Assembly (NCBI GenBank): GCA_039180525.1
Contig: JBCDDF010000004.1
Coordinates: forward strand, 62,001-126,000
Direction: 5' to 3'
Length of the DNA: 64,000 nucleotides
Origin: Halovulum sp039180525
GTDB lineage: Bacteria; Pseudomonadota; Alphaproteobacteria; Rhodobacterales; Rhodobacteraceae
Numbering within the stretch: the stretch's first letter is position 1; the number at the start of each line of letters is the position of its first letter. The position numbers and the translations under genes are program-made. Below the pieces are notes generated by a model that was given only the letters and a program-made list of their open reading frames with translations, was not told the origin of the DNA and did no database searches. Shown here piece after piece: positions 57,793-64,000 of the stretch.

Positions 57793-59094
57793 TTATCGCG
57801 GCGCGGCCGGTGTCGGCTCTGCCAGCGCCTCTGCCTCCGCCTCCGCCACTGCTTCCTCTTGCGCCATGTCGATGGCGATTTCCTGCGCCACTTCGACCGC
57901 CACGGGCGAGCTTTGCGGCAGCACAACCTGATAGGCGGCGGTTTCGTCCGCCGTCGGCGCGGCGCGCTGCGTCATCCGGTAGAGCGCATAAAGCGCGATC
58001 GCCGCGAACAGGATGCCGATGAACAGGAAATAGCTCCACGCGCCCATCGTGCCCATCATCGCGCCGACCACGACCGGACCCAGGATCGCGCCCAGCCCGT
58101 TGGTGAAGATCAGCCCGCCCGACGCGGCGGCCATGTCGTCGTGTTCCAGAAAGTCGTTGGTATAGGCGATCAGCAGCGAATAAAGCGGGTTCGCCACGCC
58201 GCCGACCACGAAACCCGCGATACAGGTGATCCAGAACACACCGAGAAACGGCATGGCCAGCGCCATGGTGGCCGCGCCCAGTGCGGTCGTGCCCAGGATC
58301 ACCCGGCGCCGATCCATCCGGTCGGACAGCCAACCGATGGGCACCTGCAGCAGCATCCCGCCGGTATAGATCGCGGCGACGAAGATCGAGGTCTGCGCCG
58401 TGGTCAGTTGCACCTCTGTGGCGAATACCGGTGCCATGCCGAACATGGCCGCGAACACACCACCCAACAGGAACGTGCCCACCATGCCCAGTGGCGAGGC
58501 GTTGAACAGCGCCCGCAGGCTCATCGGCTTGGTCGTCTCGAACACAGGTGCCGGGCTGGCGGACAGCAGGATCGGCGCGAAGGACACCGACACCAGCACC
58601 GACATCGCCACGAACAGCGTGTATTGCCCCGCATCGGCGACGTTCAGCAGCCCCTGGGCCGAGATGATGCCGACCATCTGGATGACGACGTAAAGCGACA
58701 GCGCCTGGCCGCGGGTGTCATTGGTGGCGTTGCCGTTGATCCAGCTTTCGCAAACCACATAGACGCCGGAAAAGCACAGGCCCACCAGCAGCCGCATCAG
58801 ACCCCAGGAGATCGGGTGGGGCAGGGCGGCGTACAGGATGAAAGCGGCCGAGATCAGCGAGGCCAAGGCCGCGAACACCCGCACATGCCCGACCCGGCGG
58901 ATCATATGCGGCGTCAGGCGCGACCCGATTAGAAACCCCAGAAAATATGCCGCCATGACGTAGGACATGGTGGCGGCCGAGAACCCCTCGATCGCGCCGC
59001 GCAGGCCCAGCAGCGTGCCCTGCAGGCCGTTGCCGATCATCAGCAGCAAAAGGCCGAGGAACAGGGCCCAGGAATGTCTTAGAACGCTCAGCAT
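57793..59094 (-). CDS. MFS transporter (YcaD/UMF-like)
   Basis: A 433-residue major-facilitator protein with 12 hydrophobic segments. Motif A occurs between helices 2-3 in altered form (GSRLTPHMIRRVGHVRVF) and the equivalent between helices 8-9 is intact (GWLSDRMDRRRVILGT). CESWINGNATNDTRGQALS is typical of YcaD-like transporters. The C-terminal 40 residues form an acidic Ala/Glu-rich tail (AQEEAVAEAEAEALAEPTPA) beyond the last helix, unlike most relatives. Substrate unknown. Confidence 0.88.
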   Translation of the reverse strand: MLSVLRHSWALFLGLLLLMIGNGLQGTLLGLRGAIEGFSAATMSYVMAAYFLGFLIGSRLTPHMIRRVGHVRVFAALASLISAAFILYAALPHPISWGLMRLLVGLCFSGVYVVCESWINGNATNDTRGQALSLYVVIQMVGIISAQGLLNVADAGQYTLFVAMSVLVSVSFAPILLSASPAPVFETTKPMSLRALFNASPLGMVGTFLLGGVFAAMFGMAPVFATEVQLTTAQTSIFVAAIYTGGMLLQVPIGWLSDRMDRRRVILGTTALGAATMALAMPFLGVFWITCIAGFVVGGVANPLYSLLIAYTNDFLEHDDMAAASGGLIFTNGLGAILGPVVVGAMMGTMGAWSYFLFIGILFAAIALYALYRMTQRAAPTADETAAYQVVLPQSSPVAVEVAQEIAIDMAQEEAVAEAEAEALAEPTPAAPR

Positions 59095-59221
59095 GGGCGG
59101 CCCCTTGGGTCTGTGCGGCGGCGGGTTGTGGCGCGCTGTCTATGAACCGGGTGACTTGCCGAGCGCATAATCGATCGGCGCGCGCCACGAGCCGCCATTC
59201 GCGACATCGCCGCGTCGGATT

Positions 59222-60292
59222 TCAGCCGCGGGGCAGAAGAAGCGAAGCGTCGCCGTAGGAAAAGAAACGGTATCGTTCGGCGATGGCATGGGCATAGATC
59301 GCCCGGATGCGCTCCGTGCCCATCAGTGCCGACACCAGCATCATCAGCGTGGATTTCGGCAGGTGGAAATTCGTCATCAGCCCATCCGCCGCGGCAAAGC
59401 GGTGACCGGGCCGGATGAAGATGTCGGTCATCCCGCGAAACGGCTTCAGCGTGCCGCCCGCGGCCGCACTTTCCAAAAGCCGCAGCGCGGTGGTGCCCAC
59501 GGGCACGATGCGCCCCCCCGCGGCGCGCGCGGCAGCAATCGCGGCCGCCGCGTCTTCGGACACCTCGCCCCATTCGGCATGCATCTTGTGATCCTCGATG
59601 GCCTCTACCGTCACCGGCAGGAAGGTCCCCGCACCGACATGCAGCGTGACATAGGCGTGGCCGATCCCCGCCGCGGCCAGGGCCGCCAGCAATGGCGCGT
59701 CGAAATGAAGCGACGCGGTCGGTGCCGCCACCGCGCCGGCGCGGCGGGCGAAGACGGTCTGATAGTCCTGCCGGTCCCGGTCATCGGCGGCGCGCCTGCC
59801 GGCGATATAGGGCGGCAGCGGCATCTCTCCCTGCGCGGAGATGGCGGCATCAAGGTCGCCGGTTTCGGCGTCGAATTGCAGCCGCACCTCGGCGCCGGTG
59901 CGGCCCAGAACGGCCGCGGACAGCTCGGGGCCAAAGGCCACGCGGTCGCCCGAACGCAGGCGTTTGGCCGGTTTGGCCAGCGCCATCCAGATGCCCGAAT
60001 TGCCTGGTTCGGTCAGCGTGAGCTCCACCTGCGCCGAAAGCGGGCCATCGGGGATGTCGCGGGTCCGGATGCCGCGCAGACGCGCCGGGATCACCTTGGT
60101 GTCGTTGAAGACCAGCAGATCGCCGCGCCGCAGCACCGATGGCAGGTCGTGGACCCGGCGGTCGGCGATGTCGCCCGGCGTGGCCACCAGCAGCCGCGCG
60201 GCGGAGCGCGGTCGCACCGGGCGCAGCGCGATCAGATCCTCGGGCAGGTCGAAATCGAAATCGCCGAGGCTCAGGCCATCCGCGTCCTTCAC
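59222..60292 (-). CDS. queA: S-adenosylmethionine:tRNA ribosyltransferase-isomerase
   Basis: A 356-residue QueA, which builds epoxyqueuosine on tRNA from preQ1 using the ribosyl part of SAM. Hallmarks: FDFDLPEDLIALRPVRPRSA at the N terminus, LLVFNDTKVIPARLRG, VTLHVGAGTFLPV, HKMHAEWGEV and the C-terminal TNFHLPKSTLMMLVSALMG. ATG overlaps the stop of the AsmA-like gene upstream. Confidence 0.96.
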   Translation of the reverse strand: MKDADGLSLGDFDFDLPEDLIALRPVRPRSAARLLVATPGDIADRRVHDLPSVLRRGDLLVFNDTKVIPARLRGIRTRDIPDGPLSAQVELTLTEPGNSGIWMALAKPAKRLRSGDRVAFGPELSAAVLGRTGAEVRLQFDAETGDLDAAISAQGEMPLPPYIAGRRAADDRDRQDYQTVFARRAGAVAAPTASLHFDAPLLAALAAAGIGHAYVTLHVGAGTFLPVTVEAIEDHKMHAEWGEVSEDAAAAIAAARAAGGRIVPVGTTALRLLESAAAGGTLKPFRGMTDIFIRPGHRFAAADGLMTNFHLPKSTLMMLVSALMGTERIRAIYAHAIAERYRFFSYGDASLLLPRG

Positions 60293-63200
60293 CCGCCGGG
60301 GGTCCCGGGTGCGCGTGACTGGAACAATTCCCGCGCGGCCCCGGGGGCCAGAAGCGACAGCGGGTTGACCGAGATTTCGGGCGCCTGCGCGGTGCCGCGG
60401 ACGGAGAAATTCGCGCCCAGGATGCCCTCGCCGGGGCGCCCACCCAAAAGCCGGCCCAGGCCGGGCAATCGTTCGATCAGCCCGTTGACGGCATAGAAGG
60501 GCGACACGACGCCATCGAGTTGCAGCGCGCCGCGGGCCATGTCGTAGTTGCCCTGCACGGTGATGCCCAGGCTTGGGCCCACCGCGCGGCCCCCCGAGAT
60601 ATAGACGCGGTCGTCCGCGATCGCATAGCGGCCCTGCGCGTCGTCGAAGGGGATGCCGGCGCGGCGCATTTCCTCGGCGCCGCGCTCGATCGTGGCGTCG
60701 GCCAGCAGCCGCGCGACGCCGGGCGCGTTCACGATGCGGGTGTCTCTTAGCGAAAAGACCCCCTGGATCGGCGCCCCGGCGCCGCCCGGTTCGACAGACA
60801 GGCGCAGCGTGCCGGATCGGGCATTGGGATAGACGCCCGCGTCGCGCAGCACCGCGCCGCCATCCTGAGCCTCGATGAAGACCCGGCCGCCGGATTGGAT
60901 CACGCCGGCGATCTGCGCGCCGCCATTGACCGCGGCGGTGAACCGCCCCCGCGTGCCGCCATCGGTGCTGAGCGATCCGCGCAGCCCGGTCAGGCGGATC
61001 GATTCCGAGGCGATCACCTCGTCCGGTGCCAGCGCCAGGTCGATACCCGCGCCGCCACCCGCACCGTCGCCCGCGGCGCCCGGCAGACCGCCGCGCAGGT
61101 CGATCCGCCCGCCATCGATGGACACCTGCGTCGGCGTTCCGGGGCGCGTGCGCCAGGCCACCGGCGCATCGATCAAAGGCGGCAGGCGCAGCCGCGACAA
61201 CCGCCCCCCGGACAGCCGGCCGCCGCTAAGATCCAGCGCCCCGCGCAAGGACAGCCCAGGCCCGTCCAAGGCGAAATAGTCGACCTCCACCGGGTCGGCG
61301 AAACGGCCGCGCACGGTCAGATCCCCGGCCGCGCGCGGCGACTTGCGCCAGTTCAGCGCCGGGATGGACACCGCGGCCCCCGCCAGATCGACGTCGACCT
61401 GATACGCCAGCGGTTCGTCGCGCGGCAATTGCAGCGCGAACCGCCCGTCGCCGCGCCCGGCAATCGCGCCCGGCGGCAGCGGGATGCCCAGCCCATCCAG
61501 CGTCTCGGGCGTGACGTCCAGCGTTCCGGTCACCTGCGCCGGCGGCGCATCGGGCCCGAAACGCGCGGCATAGGCGGCCTGCACCGGCACGCCGTCCACC
61601 GTGAACGCCCCGTCGACCCTCAACTCGGATGTCGTCGCGAAGAGCGACGCGGTATCCGCCGCGATCACCCGCCCGGGTGCCAGGACATCCGAGGTGACGT
61701 CGCGCAGATCGGCGCGTGTCTCGACCTCGAAATCCGCGACCTTCAGCTCGCGTTTCAGCGGAAACGCCAGCGCCAGCTCGACGCTTCCCCGTCCGCGCGC
61801 CAGATCGGTGCCCTGGCCGGCGCGGGTCAGCAGGTTCAGCGGCGCCCGGTCGATCAGATCCAGCACCGCGCGCAGGCTGCCGTCGCCGGTCAGCGCGAAT
61901 TCCGCGCGCGCCGGGCGCTGCCGGGTGTCGGGCACCGCCATGCGGCTGCCGGCCAGATCGATGCCCGTCGCCAGACCGCCCAGCGAACTGCCGCGATCCA
62001 GCACCAGATCGAAGCGGCCATCGATCAACTGACCTGACCCACGCCCGCCCACGATCAGCGGAAAGTCGGGCAGGATCCGCGCCCGGGCATCGACGAAATC
62101 GAAATCCAGCCCGAACCTGGGTCCGGTGCTGTCGTTGCGGATGAAGACATCCGCCCGTGTCAGCATGCCGGCCTGGATGTGGGTTTCCAGCCATTCGCGC
62201 AGCCGGCGGGCACGGTCGGGCGGCCAAAAGCTCAGCACCCTGCCGGTGGTGACGTTGTGGGCATAGGCATCCAGCGCCACGTCCCACCCGCCCGCATGCG
62301 GCGCCACCCTGCCGGAGATGGCGGCATTCGTGGTGCCGTTGCGGACCGACAATTCGCCCACATCGATCGAGAACGGGCGGAAGTTCACCCGCGCCACGGC
62401 AGCGCCGGCGAGAAAGCGCAGCCGTTGGCGCGGCAGATCGGGCGGCGCGACCTCCACGTTCGACAGGTGCATCTGGGCGACCAGCGCCCGCACCCCCGCG
62501 CCATCGGCGGTCCGTTCCACATTCACCCGCCCGTTGGAGGCGAAGGTGCCGTAGGGGCTGTCGATCTTCAGACTGGTGACGCGGAAAACTTCTTCAACCG
62601 GGTCGAAGGCGAAATAGGCCTCTGCGCCGTTAAACTTGCGCGCGATCCCGTCGCGGGGCACCAAGGTGCCTGCACCCAGCCGCAACTGGCCGGAGAATGA
62701 CAAAAGCGCGCCCTCCGAATCCAGCACCGCGGCCAGCGTGCCGCTGACCGGCGCATCGATCAGGCTCAGCCAGTCCAGCACCGGGATCTGTTCTGCCAGG
62801 TCCGCCGGCTGCGCCTCTTCTACGGAGATCTGGTAGCGGGTCTGCCCGTTGCCGCTGGTGGTGGCAAAACGCACCTGGACCGGAAGCGGCGTCCGCCCGG
62901 CCTGCCGCAGCGTGGCGTTCAGCGACCCGCTGGTGCCGGCGGGATCGCGCCGCAACTCGGCGCGGGCATCATGGGTCACCCAGACCTCGCCGGTGCGTTC
63001 GTCGAAGAAACGCGCATAGACATCGGTGAAATCGACCGATTCCAGGTCGCGCAGCAACGCCACCCGATCCAACTGGGCGGAGATGTTCAAGAGCGCGCCG
63101 AAATCCGGGGTCCGCACCGGCGTGCCGGTTTGGCCGCCGAACAGGCGCACCGGCGCGGTTCCCTGACGGTTTCCGGCCAGATCCAGGGCGCCGCTGGCGG

Positions 63201-63672
63201 TGCGCGTGAACGTCAGTTCGATCCCGGTGAAGGTCAGGTTGCGTGGCCTGAGTTGCCCCTGCAGCCCCTCCATCACCATGAAGTCGGTGCGCAATTCCGG
63301 CAGCGAGATCGCCGGCATCTGGTCGGTGCCGCCGATCCGCAGGTCGTTCAGTGTCACCCCGGCGGCGTCGTCGCCCACGCCCAGGCGGAATGCGACCGTG
63401 CCGACCTCGAAGCTATCCGCGCCCAGACGTCCGGCCACCCAATTCTGGATGCGCGGGTCCAGTTCGACGACGAGTTCGCGACCGTCCAGCACCACCAGAA
63501 AGGCGATCATCGCGACCGCCAGAAAGGTCATTGCCTTGACGATGATCGAGCCGGTCTCTCGAAACATGAAGCCGAAAAAGCCGGCCAACGGCGCGGGTGT
63601 GTGCCGCCGCCGCGCGCCGCGGCGCACCGGCGTTGCCGCCCGAGCGTTCTGTCTGCCGCGCGGCCCCTTCAT
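60289..63672 (-). CDS. AsmA-like/DUF3971 envelope protein
   Basis: An 1127-residue protein with a basic N terminus, one membrane segment (MTFLAVAMIAFLVVL, about 48-62) and then a very long periplasmic beta-rich region, as in the YhdP/AsmA group of putative lipid-transfer bridge proteins. Recognisable pieces are the DUF3971 stretch (LDAYAHNVTTGRVLSFWPPD) and the C-terminal AsmA_2-like block ending GILGANFSVRGTAQAPEISV, NPLSLLAPG. Such proteins help carry phospholipids to the outer membrane. It is upstream of queA with an ATGA overlap. Confidence 0.85.
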   Translation of the reverse strand: MKGPRGRQNARAATPVRRGARRRHTPAPLAGFFGFMFRETGSIIVKAMTFLAVAMIAFLVVLDGRELVVELDPRIQNWVAGRLGADSFEVGTVAFRLGVGDDAAGVTLNDLRIGGTDQMPAISLPELRTDFMVMEGLQGQLRPRNLTFTGIELTFTRTASGALDLAGNRQGTAPVRLFGGQTGTPVRTPDFGALLNISAQLDRVALLRDLESVDFTDVYARFFDERTGEVWVTHDARAELRRDPAGTSGSLNATLRQAGRTPLPVQVRFATTSGNGQTRYQISVEEAQPADLAEQIPVLDWLSLIDAPVSGTLAAVLDSEGALLSFSGQLRLGAGTLVPRDGIARKFNGAEAYFAFDPVEEVFRVTSLKIDSPYGTFASNGRVNVERTADGAGVRALVAQMHLSNVEVAPPDLPRQRLRFLAGAAVARVNFRPFSIDVGELSVRNGTTNAAISGRVAPHAGGWDVALDAYAHNVTTGRVLSFWPPDRARRLREWLETHIQAGMLTRADVFIRNDSTGPRFGLDFDFVDARARILPDFPLIVGGRGSGQLIDGRFDLVLDRGSSLGGLATGIDLAGSRMAVPDTRQRPARAEFALTGDGSLRAVLDLIDRAPLNLLTRAGQGTDLARGRGSVELALAFPLKRELKVADFEVETRADLRDVTSDVLAPGRVIAADTASLFATTSELRVDGAFTVDGVPVQAAYAARFGPDAPPAQVTGTLDVTPETLDGLGIPLPPGAIAGRGDGRFALQLPRDEPLAYQVDVDLAGAAVSIPALNWRKSPRAAGDLTVRGRFADPVEVDYFALDGPGLSLRGALDLSGGRLSGGRLSRLRLPPLIDAPVAWRTRPGTPTQVSIDGGRIDLRGGLPGAAGDGAGGGAGIDLALAPDEVIASESIRLTGLRGSLSTDGGTRGRFTAAVNGGAQIAGVIQSGGRVFIEAQDGGAVLRDAGVYPNARSGTLRLSVEPGGAGAPIQGVFSLRDTRIVNAPGVARLLADATIERGAEEMRRAGIPFDDAQGRYAIADDRVYISGGRAVGPSLGITVQGNYDMARGALQLDGVVSPFYAVNGLIERLPGLGRLLGGRPGEGILGANFSVRGTAQAPEISVNPLSLLAPGAARELFQSRAPGTPGG

Positions 63673-63817
63673 CCGTGATCCCTACTGCAAAGATGTCCCC
63701 CCACTTTATCGCTGTGCGGGGGCGAAAACCACTCACACTATCGGCAGTGTGCGCTTGTCCCAGTCTTGCTCTGCGCCATATGTCGCGCGGCTGCAATCGG
63801 ATGTCAGGGGATCAGGA

Positions 63818-64000
63818 ATGAACAATACCGCGCCCAACGCCACACTGACCGCGGGGGACATGGCCCCGGAATTCTCTCTGCCCCGGGAAGACGGCAGCGT
63901 GGTGGCATCGGCGGACCTCAGGGGCCGCGGCTTCGTGCTGTTCTTCTACCCCCGTGCGGACACCGCCGGCTGCACGAAAGAGGCGGTCGCCTTCACCGGG
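63818..64000 (+). CDS. bcp: Thioredoxin-dependent peroxiredoxin, Bcp type (5' part)
   Basis: The first 61 codons of a peroxiredoxin, cut by the window end. The N terminus TLTAGDMAPEFSLPREDGSV and the peroxidatic cysteine C52 in YPRADTAGCTKEA match the Bcp/PrxQ group, which reduces hydroperoxides with thioredoxin. Divergent from the AsmA-like gene; AGGA lies three bases before the ATG. Confidence 0.9.
   Translation, partial: MNNTAPNATLTAGDMAPEFSLPREDGSVVASADLRGRGFVLFFYPRADTAGCTKEAVAFTG

Overview
The window reads as a GC-rich alphaproteobacterial genome, most likely Rhodobacterales (Roseobacter/Paracoccaceae type). The pointers are the hisS-hisZ-hisG gene order with a short HisG, the rhizobial-style order rhamnose permease-mutarotase-kinase, the abundance of TRAP and tripartite tricarboxylate (TTT) transporters, and dense operons with ATGA/GTGA stop-start overlaps. 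This assignment is inferred from gene content only.

Layout. (1) 1-2036: end of an L-rhamnose uptake and catabolism operon. (2) 2406-6846: a two-gene RND efflux pump, followed by a frameshifted SDR remnant (6909-7225). (3) 7577-9283: a fusion of cNMP-binding, thioredoxin-like and thioredoxin-reductase-like domains. (4) 9557-18204: a protocatechuate branch. On the minus strand are pcaQ, a second LysR gene, TctC-TctB-TctA and a QuiC-like 3-dehydroshikimate dehydratase. Divergent from pcaQ are pcaC-pcaH-pcaG, with a PcaQ-box-like dyad between. (5) 18205-21850: a decay zone with azoreductase and VOC remnants, an intact Rrf2 regulator, a frameshifted MFS gene, a methyltransferase and IS3/IS5 scars carrying a 36-bp tandem repeat. 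(6) 21878-36950: a catabolic island of three operons and one single gene. The operons are a seven-gene minus-strand CoA-chemistry operon with IclR-1, a plus-strand TRAP transporter plus SDR, and a minus-strand IclR-2/E1-alpha/E1-beta/ThDP-enzyme operon. The single gene encodes an unrecognised protein made of two repeated halves. Both divergent control regions carry the same three-half-site operator-like motif, so the island looks like one regulon for an unidentified carboxylate, probably a 2-oxo acid. (7) 37083-47239: mostly core genes, including hisG/hisZ/hisS, a SleB-type hydrolase, a fluoroacetate-dehalogenase-like hydrolase, a flavin reductase, dnaE, an esterase and a membrane protein. (8) 47399-57747: a purine operon, xdhA-xdhB-xdhC followed by a nucleoside-type ABC transporter and its BMP binding protein, with a voltage-gated K+ channel gene wedged inside by overlapping reading frames. 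(9) 57793-64000: an MFS transporter, queA, a large AsmA/DUF3971-like protein and the start of a Bcp-type peroxiredoxin.

The most unusual items are the two-IclR regulon with its shared operator and unassigned pathway, the duplicated-domain protein with a palindrome-rich AT-rich leader, the K+ channel inside the purine transporter operon, and three copies of a small REP-like hairpin whose stems show compensatory base changes. No CRISPR array, rRNA or complete tRNA was seen.
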